From: Pelobates cultripes
Taxonomy: Eukaryota > Chordata > Amphibia > Anura > Pelobatidae
DNA length: 64,000 nucleotides
Assembly (NCBI GenBank): GCA_933207985.1
Contig: OW240912.1
Coordinates: 72,352,361-72,416,360 of the forward strand
Direction: 5' to 3'
Part shown: positions 1 to 9,513 of the stretch, piece by piece
Layout of the letters: each line of letters starts with the position of its first letter
How positions within the stretch are numbered: position 1 is the first letter of the stretch
The notes under the pieces: model-generated
Told to the model about the DNA's origin: nothing
The model's database searches: none
Seen by the model: the letters and a program-made list of their open reading frames with translations, nothing else
Translations under genes and position numbers: made by a program

Positions 1-770
1 ATCTGGGTGGTCGGCGGCCATCTTGGGATACGAATGCGGCCAGCGGTGTTTTGTCGTCGAGTGTATGGAACTAAAATCGTACACTCGATGGCACGAACAC
101 CGCTGGGACTTCCAATCCTTGTTCTGTTCAGCGGTAATTACACGAATGTAGCGCCTTTCGGTAGATATAATCTACCGCACCAACTACACTTAATGCCTCT
201 GGGTATGAACAGCTGCGTTCGACTATTTTAATAGACTTTGACCGTGTAAAAGAGACTGGCAGCACAGCCTAATCCCCTGGAACTATATTGGGCATGAAAA
301 CATGCATGCGGTCGGTCAAAAGAGACTTCCACCTAGCTCTTGAACCCCTGAACCGATCTGGGGGAACAACATATTGAAAAATCACCCAGATCTATCAGGT
401 GATATATGTTTTATGAGGTTCCCATATGTTTTTGGGGTGTTTCCAAAAATGGGTAAGAACTTTTTGTTTGGAGATAATTGAGTTGATACTGTAATTAACT
501 CCATTATCTCCCAAACAGAGGGGAGGGATTGTGTACAGTATCTAGGAGTGTCTGAATGTAAAAGACTGTGTTTAGTGGTTTGTTGCTTTTATATCCTGTG
601 CCCCACAAGGTCCACCTGGGTGGTAACCTTGTGGAGAAAACTGTATGAAAGACCAGTATGCTCCATTAAACCTTCAGTTCTTACTTTACCCTCAATCTAG
701 AGTCTTGTCTCTTATTGGGGGAAACTGCTATAAAGCTATCACACTAGCTCTTGTAAGAGCTTCTCTACTT
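1..770 (+). repeat. 5' LTR (partial) of Gmr1-like Gypsy copy A
   Basis: This segment matches the interrupted 3' LTR at 15807-18267 over nearly its whole length, including a shared TGGTCGGCG segment, a hairpin near 356-400 built from ATCTGGG/CCCAGAT, and the block from 530 to 788 that reappears at 18072-18265. The true LTR start lies outside the window, because the 3' copy has about 200 bases before the homologous start. The exact 3' boundary is uncertain. The end lies near 770 by analogy with copy B, but the similarity runs on to about 788 in both copies. Confidence 0.75.
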
Positions 771-813
771 GAATGACTGCTGGGAATGTATGTGCTGGGA
801 GTATATGGGGGTC

Positions 814-1197
814 TTATATGAAGCTGATCCTATCCAAGCAGCAGCTCAGGATAACCGACAGCAACACCGCCAAGAGTTCTTGGTCAACGGGCAATCGGCC
901 CAGGGCCTAAGAGACACCGGGGCCACTTTAAACCTCCTACAGCATCACTTGGTCCACAGCAACGACCACACCGGACAAACCATTGCTGTCCGAGTAGCAG
1001 GAGGAGCTATTTATCGGCTACCCACCGCTCATGTTCACCTGAACTGGGGGGCCGGATCTGGTACTGTGCATGTGGGGATTATGGACAATCTACCAGCGGA
1101 GGTACTACTGGGCAATGATCTGGGGGCCCTAACCTCCGCCTACACACCTGCCGCACCAGCCACGGCCAATCCAGTCACCACCCATGCTCAATCTTGA
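814..1197 (+). pseudogene. Gmr1-like Gypsy protease remnant (copy A)
   Basis: The translation aligns through its length with the protease segment of the intact copy B at 26927-31333. It keeps the active-site motif RDTGAT (RDSGAT in copy B) and the later PAEVLLGNDLG block, which suits an aspartic protease of Ty3/Gypsy type. It is fused almost directly to the LTR: the whole gag and the zinc knuckle are missing, so an internal deletion removed about 1.2 kb relative to copy B. The ATG at 769 lies in LTR-like sequence and is probably not a genuine start. Not functional alone. Confidence 0.8.
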
Positions 1198-1410
1198 TCC
1201 AAAGTATACAACCCACCGGTAGGGGATACCCAGGTAAGACACACTGACCCCTTGACGAAAACTGTAGCTATGATGACTCTAGCCTGGGATACAGCAGAAG
1301 AGTTCGGGAGAGAGACTAGAGCCGACCCGTCCCTGCACAAATATTGACTTAGGGCAGAGACAGGCCAAACAGGATTAGAAGGGGAACAGTATATCTGGGA
1401 ACAAGACAAG

Positions 1411-2500
1411 TTGTATCGGGTGTCAGAGGCCCGTAGCCCTGGAGTCACCCCCTCGCAGAAGCGCCAGTTGGTAGTTCCAAAGAAATACCAACTGGAGTTC
1501 CTCCGAATCAGGCATGACATCCCGTTAGCCGGACACTTGGGAATGACTCGCACCTCCCATCGAGTAACCCAGCACTTCTTTTGGCCGGTGGTCTCCATGG
1601 ATGTGCGACACTACTGTCAGACTTGCAATGTTTGTCAGAGGGTAGGGAAGAGGGGGGATCACCCCTAAGCTTGACTGCTACCTCTGCCAATCATTGAAGA
1701 ACTATTCAGCCGGGTAGCAGTCGACCTGGTGGGGCCCCTAAAACGACCTAGTCCATCCCGTAAACAATATATCCTTACCGTGGTGGACTATGCCACCCGC
1801 TACGTGGAAGCCGTTGCTCTGCCCAATATCCAGGCGGTCACTGTTGCCAGTGCATTATCCTATCCAACCAAGGGACCAAATTTACCGCCAAACTTACACA
1901 CCAGTTGTGGAAGGTCTGTAAGATTAAGTCCCTACTCAGCTAACCATACCACCCTCAAACTAACGGCCTCTGTGAATGTTTCAACGGTACCCTTAAACAA
2001 ATGTTGAAGACGTTCACAGATGAATACCAAGACTGGGAGTGATTCTTGCCTCACCTCTTTTTCTCCTTTCGAGCTGCTATATGGGAGAAGGGTGCGAGGC
2101 CCCCTGGATCTCATTAGAGGGCACTGGGAGGGAGAAACAGAACATGAAGGGATCCCCATCGTATCATACGTAGTGGCACTCTGGGACCACACGGATGGTT
2201 AAGGAAAGCCTCCAGGCGGCCCAGGGGCGGCAGAAGGTGTGGTACGATCTGGGTGCCCGCCAGCGTACGTTCCAGGTGGGACAGAAAGTGTTGATACTAA
2301 AACCCGCCAAACAAGGCAAACTACAGGCAGCCTGGCAGGGCCCTTACAAAGTGGGAGAGCATTCAGTGATACCACTTACTTAATTGCCGGTGACAAAGAT
2401 GAGAGGATATGGAAAACCTTTCATGTCAATATGTTAAAAGAGTACCAGGAAAGGCAAGGATGCTATAGCAGCGGTATGCTTCCCAGCCACAGACAATCCT
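1411..2500 (+). pseudogene. Gmr1-like Gypsy integrase remnant (copy A)
   Basis: Broken frames match copy B integrase in order. The N-terminal HHCC zinc domain (HDIPLAGHLG, then CQTCNVC) lies at 1411-1668. The catalytic core follows near 1729-1850 (VVDYATRY), then QTNGLCE near 1955 with the acidic residue kept, FSPFELLYGRRVRGPLDL near 2060-2115, and the C-terminal WQGPYKV and FHVNMLKEYQER blocks near 2330-2450. Several frameshifts, stops and a deletion between the two catalytic Asp regions make it a pseudogene. It sits upstream of RT, the order typical of Gmr1-like elements. The element continues at 14276, beyond the ERV. Confidence 0.85.
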
Positions 2501-2792
2501 GACAGTTTACCCTTACTTGACCAATTAGAGAAAGATTTACCGACTAACCCCCTCAGCCAGAAAAAACTAGGGGACCAATTAACACCCACAGAGAGGGAGC
2601 AAGTACTAATTGCCTGTAAACAACAGACATTCTCACAAGAACCAGGCTTTAGCCACCCTGTCATGGATCAAAAGAAAGGTTTTATAAATTTGTGTATCTG
2701 CCCCTTTTCAAATTAGTTATATAGTGCATGCACGCTTCCTGAGTAATTCACACCAGACACAGGTTTCTAGGTTAATGAAAAAGTCAGGAATG

Positions 2793-2940
2793 TTTATTCT
2801 GGGGGGCTGGTAGGCCCCTTATAAAGCAGTAATACATCATGCATAATTATAGATAACAGAAGAAAATACATCAATAATTGGTTAGGTGTTAAGTGGTTCA
2901 TCAATTGCTCATCCTACCGGGTGTGACGTCACTGACGTCA
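2793..2940 (-). promoter_or_regulatory. ERV LTR core: double CRE, TATA box, polyadenylation signal
   Basis: Two perfect palindromic cAMP-response elements TGACGTCA lie one base apart (2924-2931 and 2933-2940). Downstream on the minus strand are a TATA-like CTTTATAAGG (2826-2817) and AATAAA (2798-2793). The order CRE, TATA, poly(A) signal suits a U3-R layout. The CRE pair also occurs in the other LTR (14085-14092 and 14094-14101), so it belonged to the founder. Control by CREB/ATF-type factors is inferred from the motif only. Confidence 0.7.
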
Positions 2941-3085
2941 TGGAGCTCTCCTCCAGGTTCCAGCGCCATCTTGTTAATTGAAGGTGTTAGTCGATGACAG
3001 GGGAACTCCCATCTTAAGTAGCTTACGATTAATATTGGTTATAGCTATGCCGAGTAAATAGGCATTTTACAAGAATTTAGTAGAG

Positions 3086-3575
3086 TTAAAGGACCACTAT
3101 AGTGCCAGAAAACATACTCGTTTTCCTAGCACTATGGTGCCCCCACACTCAGGGACCCCCTCCCGCCCGGCTCTGGAAAGGGGAAAAGGGGTAAAACTTA
3201 CCTTTTTCTAGCGCTGGGCGGGGAGCTCTCTGCCTCTGATCCTCCTCCGTTCCTCCCCGTCGGCTGAATGCGCACGCGCGGCAAGAGCTGCGCGCGCATT
3301 CAGCCGGTCGCATAGGAAAGCATTATCAATGCTTTCCTATGGACGCTTGCGTGCTCTCACTGTGATTTTCACAGTGAGAATCATGCAAGCGCCTCTAGCG
3401 GCTGTCAATGAGACAGCCGCTAGAGGCTTTGGGGGAAGGCTTAACCCATTTATAAACATAGCAGTTTCTCTGAAACTGCCATGTTTATAAAAAAATGGGT
3501 TAACCCTAGCTGGACCTGGCACCCAGACCACTTCATTAAGCTGAAGTGGTCTGGGTGCCTAGAGTGGTCCTTTAA
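3086..3575. mobile_element. TTAA-flanked MITE (about 490 bp)
   Basis: The insert is bounded by TTAA on both sides, with inverted ends AAAGGACCACTATAGT and a matching GTGGTCCTTT. It contains internal palindromes, for example GCCTCTAGCGGCTGTC and its complement. The 5' LTR of the same provirus has a single TTAA at this place, proving insertion with TTAA duplication (piggyBac-type target preference). Related copies lie at 37526-37962 and 60781-61266. No coding capacity. Confidence 0.9.
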
Positions 3576-3788
3576 TATTCTGTCCACAACAGTCCCCCCT
3601 TAAAATGACTATTTACGATGTACACAACTATACTCTATCCCTAGTACTATCCCTAATAGGCTGCTGCTCATCTTGTCAAACAGGTTTTCTCGAACTCTTC
3701 ATTGCGCTAGAACCCGAAGTGGCTAGTCCACAACATCTCCGCAACAGACTTTTTACCCCTAAGACAAGATGCTGTCCCTGTAGTGTCC

Positions 3789-5236
3789 TTAAAGAGGGGT
3801 AATTGTATACTTAGTGTGGTGGGACTGAAGAGGTGTATGTGGTGTGTCACAAGTTCCGTCATCCCTGTCTTGATGTAGGAAGGTTGGAGTGGTACAGCCA
3901 ATGGTTTGATGTACAGTCTTCTGTAAATACTTCTGCACACAAGGCATTACACAACAGACAAAGAAGAGAAACAGAATCATTACAGTCAGGACGGCCATTC
4001 CCACTTGGAAGATTACTTTCTGCCATCCATTCATCCATCAAAACCATCTATTCCATGAATTGGTGACCCCTGAATTTCTTTTTAACTCTTCTGAGAGACT
4101 ATGAAGCTTTTCTATGGCCATAGTTACCTTCCTATTGGGGCCTGTGTTATCTGGGATGAAAGTGCAACATGTCATAGTGTCTGGGAGTATTTTACATATG
4201 CCTCCCTTTTCTGCCAAAATCATATCGAGGGCCATCCTATTCTGGAAAGTCATTTGGGAGGTGGCCTGTAATTGTTCAGCCAGGTCCTGTACAGTGTAGC
4301 AAATGTAATTACCTGGGTATACCGTGACTCCATCTGGTGGTCTGATATCCCTTTGGGTGAGGGGGTATGCCTTCTTCCATGATTGACATGATGATGAGTT
4401 TGTAACTGACTGCACATAGAGACTTAGGAAACATATTTCAACATCAGGAGGTAGATTTAGGGGCACTGTACCAAAGTGGGTCATAACAGTTGGTTTTATT
4501 ATGAGAGTTAGCATTGTATCTCATCCATTCAAGCCACAGTTAGTGTCTGAAAACCCAGTCTCCACTGCCATGGTGTCTTCAAAAGTAGGGTTGGCTATGG
4601 CCACCATGTCTTTAAGAGTTTTGACATGAAGTTTGAGTGGGTTAATGGTCATGTGCTTTGTGTCTACCCACTCGGGTGATGCGTACATGTCTTGTAAGTA
4701 GAAGGTACCCAATTTATTATACAAACCACCCCCTCTCCAGTACATTCCCATTATATACTCTCCAGTGTCTTCTGGGCTAGGGTGTTCTATATTTAGAGTG
4801 AGTTTCATAGGGGTTGACCCTGTTGGTTTATATAAGGTCATTCTGTGCAGTAAGGATTTTCCATTTCTGTCCACTCTGTCTAAGGCACTTTGTGGTCTGT
4901 AGCCCCATGGTTGGCCCATGTTGCACCCTGCTGCCTTCCATGTACTACAGCGATGTCCCCACTGGTCATACAAATGCATGGGTCCTTTTTATTCGGTATG
5001 TCTTTGTATATAGTCAAGTATTGTGATTGTGGGAAAATGCAAGAAACAATATCACAGTAATCAAATGTGAAAGTAGCAACATGTGTGTTGGAGGAATTAT
5101 ACCAGAATGTATAAACATGATTATCTTTGGTAATTGCAACTTGTTGGGCCTCTAACAGGTCTATCAACAGAAAAAGGTACAGGAAGCTCATGGTGTAACA
5201 GGAACTACTTCCTCTGGAGCTGGAACTTTTTTGCAA
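3789..5236 (-). pseudogene. env: ERV env remnant
   Basis: The frame opens at 5236 with a hydrophobic leader (residues about 16-30) resembling a signal peptide. A surface region with Cys pairs follows, then a segment (about 4521-4979) with EDTGEYIMGMY, an Ig-V-like D-x-G-x-Y pattern. The transmembrane subunit (4038-4514) has a heptad region, an LQ...QNRMALDMILAEKGG stretch like the gammaretroviral immunosuppressive region, and C-x8-CC instead of the usual C-x6-CC. A hydrophobic anchor and a short tail lie at 3789-4034. The parts are in different frames. I see no basic furin-type cleavage motif and no clear fusion peptide, so the gene is broken or divergent. Confidence 0.8.
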
Positions 5237-5250
5237 TGTGAAGCGTGTAT

Positions 5251-6560
5251 CTAGGTATTCTTCCCAGCTAGCTTTACTGAGGTAGATGTAGTTAGAAGGA
5301 CTTGGAATGGACCATTGAACCTTGGCTCAAGAGTGAGTTTCCTTAGGAATTTCTTAACCAGATCACCAGGGAGCAATTTATGGGTGCTTGTATCAGACTC
5401 TGGATCTGGAATAGAAGAAAACACTTGCGCGTGGATTTTGGTCAAGGCACGAGAGAGAGCAGTTATGTAGTCTACCATCTGACTGAATCTGAAGTTGTTG
5501 GGGAAAGCCTAGCCTGGTTGCTGAACCAAACAGAATCTCATATGGCGACTGCGGCAAACCTAGTCACTTTAGGTCATATTGCAGAACATTTAAAGGTTGT
5601 CTAAAATAGCTGTGTTAACCTGGTGTAAAAATGTATTTGTGTGTTTTAGAATAGAGAGCATGCATAGGCTAACAGCCGTGAATAAAATTGTCAGTTGACT
5701 CCTGGAGCCGTGAATAAAATTGTCAGTTGACTCCTGGAGCTGTGAATAAAATTGTCAGTTGACTCCCTGAACTGTGTTTCGTCCGGTTACTGGGGGATTT
5801 GGGATATTGCCTTCTTTTCCAGCGCTTTACTTTGGATTACCTTTTATACCAGCGGACATCTTGGGGTTAAAATATTGCAGCTCCGCTACAGAGACAAGCA
5901 AAATTTCCCCCTTGGAGTGTACCTCACACTAAACAGTGCTATGGGAAGACTGTCTGGCCAGGGTAGGTTAGTCTCTACCTTACCACTACTCTGTGGATGA
6001 TAGAGTGTGTGGAATGCAAGGGTCACCCCCAGTGCTGCCCAGATTTCTTTGGTCAGTAATGCAGTAAATGATGTGCCCTGGTCACACTCTATTACTTCAG
6101 GGACTCCGTATCTGCAGACAATTTCTCTGAGTAGATGCTTTGCTGTGGTTTTGGCTGTGAGGTTGGCAACGGGGAAGGCTTCTGGCCATCCTGAGAACAT
6201 GTCCACTATCACTAGTGCATATTCGTACCGACCACTTTTTGGCATTTGGATATGATCAATCTGAAATTCTTTGGAAGGGATACTGTGGCTTGGCCAGGTG
6301 TTTTGGAGGGGTCTCGATTATCTTCCCTGGATTGCATTTGGCACAAATGGTGCAAGATCTACAGTAATTCCTGGTCAGAGTAGTAATGCCAGGTGCTTCA
6401 AAATATTTGTCAATCAAAGAGTTCATGAGGTGCTTAGATAGGTGTGCCGCTCCATGAGCCCATTGAACTACTGCTGGATACATAATTTGGGGTAAGCAGA
6501 ATTTGAGGTTGATAGTGTACACCCCATCCTGAAGGGTCGCCCCTTTTTCTTTTCAGCTTT
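5251..6560 (-). pseudogene. pol: ERV integrase remnant (3' end of pol)
   Basis: From high to low coordinates: a zinc-binding HHCC-like domain (6256-6522; HLSKHL, then CRSCTICAKC), the catalytic core (5886-6245) with VIVDMFSGWPEAF, ECDQGTSF and PQSSGKVE supplying the D,D,E residues, and a C-terminal domain (5251-5478) with LEPRFNGPFQVLL, typical of class I retroviruses. The region is split by insertion-like sequence at about 5608-5891 and by frameshifts. The integrase stop at 5251 lies just 15 bases before the first env ATG. Confidence 0.85.
5608..5891 (+). repeat. Insertion-like segment with three 32-bp repeats carrying AATAAA
   Basis: This segment interrupts ERV integrase: core similarity stops near 5886 and resumes near 5560. 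It begins TGTGTTAACC and ends in CTCCGCTACA, the same end as the Gmr1-like LTR of copy B, so a short solo LTR is possible. It contains a 32-bp unit repeated three times (5675-5706, 5707-5738, 5739-5770), each with a plus-strand AATAAA. I could not define a target duplication, so its identity as an LTR is tentative. Confidence 0.5.
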
Positions 6561-6784
6561 GTCTTTCTTGTGGGGTGGCAGCTGCCTGTTCTTCCTTCAA
6601 GAATTTGAGGTCTGTGGGTAGAGTTTGCATAGTGTAAATAGAAGTTTCTTCAGCGGACACCCTTCTGTCCACTTCCCTTGACTGACTAACGTGCAGCATG
6701 CTTGGCGGCCTGGTCAGCCCGGAAGTTGCCATGTGCTTCTTCTGAATTCAGTCTTCCATGGGCTTTCACCTTCATAATGGTCAC

Positions 6785-7110
6785 TTATTCAGTGAGTAGT
6801 AGGGCATCCATCAGTTCTTTAATGGCAGCGCCATGCTTGACTGGTGTACCAGCTGCTGTGAGGAACCCTCTTGTTTTCCAGATTAGCCCAAAATCGTGTG
6901 CCACACCCAGAGCATATTTTGAGTCAGTATAAATATTTGCACTATTTCCTTCAGACATTTTGCATGCTACTGTGAGGGCTATCAATTCAGCTTCTTGAGC
7001 AAACTTGGATGAGGGAAGTGAAGATGCATGGAGTACTTAATCTTCTGTAGTGACAGCGAATCCCATATGATATTTTCCCTGTTCGTCCGCAAATCTGGAG
7101 CCATCCACAA
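6785..7110 (-). pseudogene. pol: ERV RNase H remnant
   Basis: FTLFVDGSRF (the first catalytic Asp at about 7105-7103) is followed in another frame by ELIALTVACKM and NIYTDSKYALGVAHDFG (6785-6985), the classical retroviral RNase H blocks. A long spacer then leads to integrase. Frame breaks near 7037 show decay. Confidence 0.85.
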
Positions 7111-7199
7111 ACAGGGTGAAAACAGGATCTGGTAAGGCAACTTCATGTACTGTAGGTAGATGTGTCATTTCCATTTTCATCTGTTCGAAGCAGTCATGA

Positions 7200-7669
7200 G
7201 AAGCATCTGGGTCTTGTTCTGTGGGAGGGGTATCTTCACTTATTTCTGTATGATATCGAGGGTAACTGACTGTCTTGCAATTTATGGTTCTCTTAGTGAC
7301 TCCCTCTTCCATGAGTTGTTCTTGGCTCGCAGTGCTCCATGTCTTTGCTAGAGGGCCAAGTTCTTTCCATGAGGTATCTGGGGATTTAGTGAAGGAAACA
7401 TGAGGAACGGTCACCTCCAAGTGATGATACATGTGTGTTACTTCCATGGGTAGTTGGACCAGTATCACACCATTTCCATTAGAATCACAGAACAGGTCTG
7501 TCAGAATGATACGTATCTCCACCAGTCTGAATAATTCCTCTTCATAGTGTGGATCTGGTCCTGGGGTATTTCTGAACCACAGGGTGCAATGCAAGTAGTC
7601 CTCAGGATGTTCATGATATGGAACTGTGAATTTATGTCTAGACTGTACCAGTAGCGTGGCACCTACCAC
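7200..7669 (-). pseudogene. 2H-phosphoesterase (CNPase-like) segment inserted in ERV pol
   Basis: The frame 7669-7037 starts with the end of the RT connection region (GATLL, residues 4-7) and ends with RNase H (Asp189). Between them lie about 150 residues absent from ordinary gammaretroviral pol. This part has two H-x-[TS]-hydrophobic motifs, LHCTLWF (His27, 7591-7589) and PHVSF (His90, 7402-7400), 63 residues apart. Between them is an alternating hydrophobic stretch (IILTDLF, then GVILVQLP). This is the signature of the 2H phosphoesterase fold, and the LHCT-x-x-F and HV[ST] contexts recall vertebrate CNPase. Both His residues and both Thr/Ser residues are present. That it was an active enzyme or a host-derived capture is inference. 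Confidence 0.55.
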
Positions 7670-7696
7670 TGGGAAGTGGCAGAAGAGTGGCCAGAT

Positions 7697-9000
7697 TCAG
7701 AGAATAACTTCTTTGCAAGGTGACATTGTCAGGCAAAAAGAGAGCAGTTTGGAGGCGAAGATGTCGCTGAAAGGGGAGGTGTTTTGGTTGCACTTGATTA
7801 AGAATGGCAATAATGTCATGAGGAGCAAGGACAGTGAGTTTATGTCCAAGAACAAAATCATTAGTCTTATCCAGGAGTGCACTTGCAGCGAATACAGCTC
7901 ATAGACAGGATGGTCCACCGCGAGCCACAGGGTCCAATTTGCAGGAGAAGTAACCAATGGGACGTTGGCGGGAGCCATGGGATTGTGTGAGGACCCCTAA
8001 AGCGTGTCCCACCCTTTCTGAAACAAATAGTTTGAAGGGCTTCTGATAGTTAGGAAGGCCCAGAGCAGGAGCAGAGGAAATGGCTCTCTGGAGTGCATAG
8101 AAGCAAGTACGAGCTTCTGGAGATAACATGAAGGGTTCAGTCTTCAAGGCATCATAGAGTTGGGAGGCTTCAGGGATGCAGGCTCTGCAGTAGGTGATGA
8201 GGCCTAGAAAGGCATGCAAAGCTTGGGGAGCGGTAGGAGGGCAAATGGCAGTAATGCCTCGGACTCTCTCTGGTTAGGTGACGAGTGCCATGAGAAAGAC
8301 AATGTCCCAAGAAGACCACAGAGGGCTGGTACCATTGTATATTCTTTTTGGAGGCCTTGCAGCCTTGGTCAGCTAGGAAACAAAGCAAGTCTTCTGAGAG
8401 CCGTTCAGCAGTTGGGAGGTCATCTGCACAAAGTAGTAAATCATCCACGTACTGAAGGACGACGACTTCTGGGTGGGATTTCTGCCATGGTTCTAGTACA
8501 GTAGACATAGCTTTGGTAAATTGAGTGGATGAATTTTGAGCGCCTAGGGGCATTACAGTCCAAGTGTATTGCTGGCGGTCATGTATGAAGGCAAACAGAT
8601 GTTGGCATGAGGGGTCCAGATGCATACTGAAAAAGGCATTTGTCAAGTCTAGCACAGTGAAGAATCTTGCTGTAGAAGGTACCTGTGATTGGAGCGTATG
8701 TGGATTAGGTACGATGGCTGTATCCCTGACTGTGACATCATTGACGGCACTTGAACCATACGGTATTGGTCTGGTTCTCCTTTTTCAGTTTTCTTTTTAA
8801 GTGGAAACAGAGGGGTGTTACATTTTGATACACACTTTACTAAAGCACCTTTTGCTAGTAGGCTTTCAACTTGCTTGGAGATGGCAAGGGCCTCGGCAAG
8901 CTTCAAGTGGTATTGCAGCCTCCGTGGTGGGTTTGCTCCTTCTAACAGCTGAACAACCACTGGAGGTACCTGTAGGCGCCAGGGCACTGGGAAACTTTGT
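7697..9000 (-). pseudogene. pol: ERV reverse transcriptase remnant
   Basis: Frames 8987-8649, 8655-8170 and 8219-7899 together cover RT. The N-terminal part has CNTPLFPLKKK and QYRMVQ, the palm has LDLTNAFFSM and the catalytic QYVDDLLLCA (YVDD), then thumb FLGHCLS and the connection APALGLPNYQKPF, LFVSERVGHALGVLTQ and RPIGYFSCKLDPVA. The motif set is of class I retroviral type. Frameshifts near 8650 and 8180 and stops near 7900 break the gene. It continues into the phosphoesterase-like segment. Confidence 0.9.
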
Positions 9001-9006
9001 GACCCT

Positions 9007-9513
9007 TTAATCTCCGGGACGTGGTGCCTCTAAGTGGAGTAAGAGAGGTAAGGAACAGAGGGCTGAAGTATCTTTAAGTGAGAGAGGTGTTAGTAACTGA
9101 ACCTGGCCATCAGCAGTGAAGGAGAAAGAAGCTTGTAGACGGGAGAGAACATCGGCACCTAACAGGTTAATGGGGCAGGTGGAAGAAACAACAAAACGTG
9201 TGAGGATGTCAGAGCCCACCCTTAAGTGTTTGTTTAGTGGGTTGTTATGAGGGGTACCATCAACACCAACACATGAGACATCAATGTTAGAGAGGAAAGA
9301 GGAGTCAGGCAGGTCTTGTTCTCTGAGAACTAGGAAAGTAGTTGGATGTCCCTCAACGGGTAGGACCACAGTAGCTAGGGGCCCCCCTTTATCTCCTGTA
9401 GACACTGCCACGACAGGGGTGTTGGACACAGGTTTTCCAGTTATCTATTGTAAAAGATCTAGGTGGGCCTGGTCAGGGCCAGTGTAGTGGCGGGAGAGAG
9501 CTGCAGGCGCGGA
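9007..9513 (-). pseudogene. pro: ERV protease remnant, active site not seen
   Basis: The frame directly follows the gag UAG in the same register, with a second in-frame TAG about 23 codons later. The C-terminal part, CPINLLGADVLSRLQA, is typical of class I retroviral protease. At the expected active-site position after TFLV, the Asp-Thr/Ser-Gly triad is absent and Leu-Arg-Glu is found instead. The protease is therefore inactive or highly divergent. Confidence 0.7.

Larger units (their letters stand above)
2659..3591 (-). repeat. ERV 3' LTR, interrupted by a MITE
   Basis: Pairs with the LTR at 13820-14275. Read on the minus strand it starts TGTTGTGGAC and ends in ACA; the preceding purine run (AAGGGGGGAC, 3592-3601 on the plus strand) is the polypurine tract. 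Without the 486-bp MITE the LTR is about 445 bases. The paralogous 5' LTR is an empty site at the MITE position. Confidence 0.92.
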
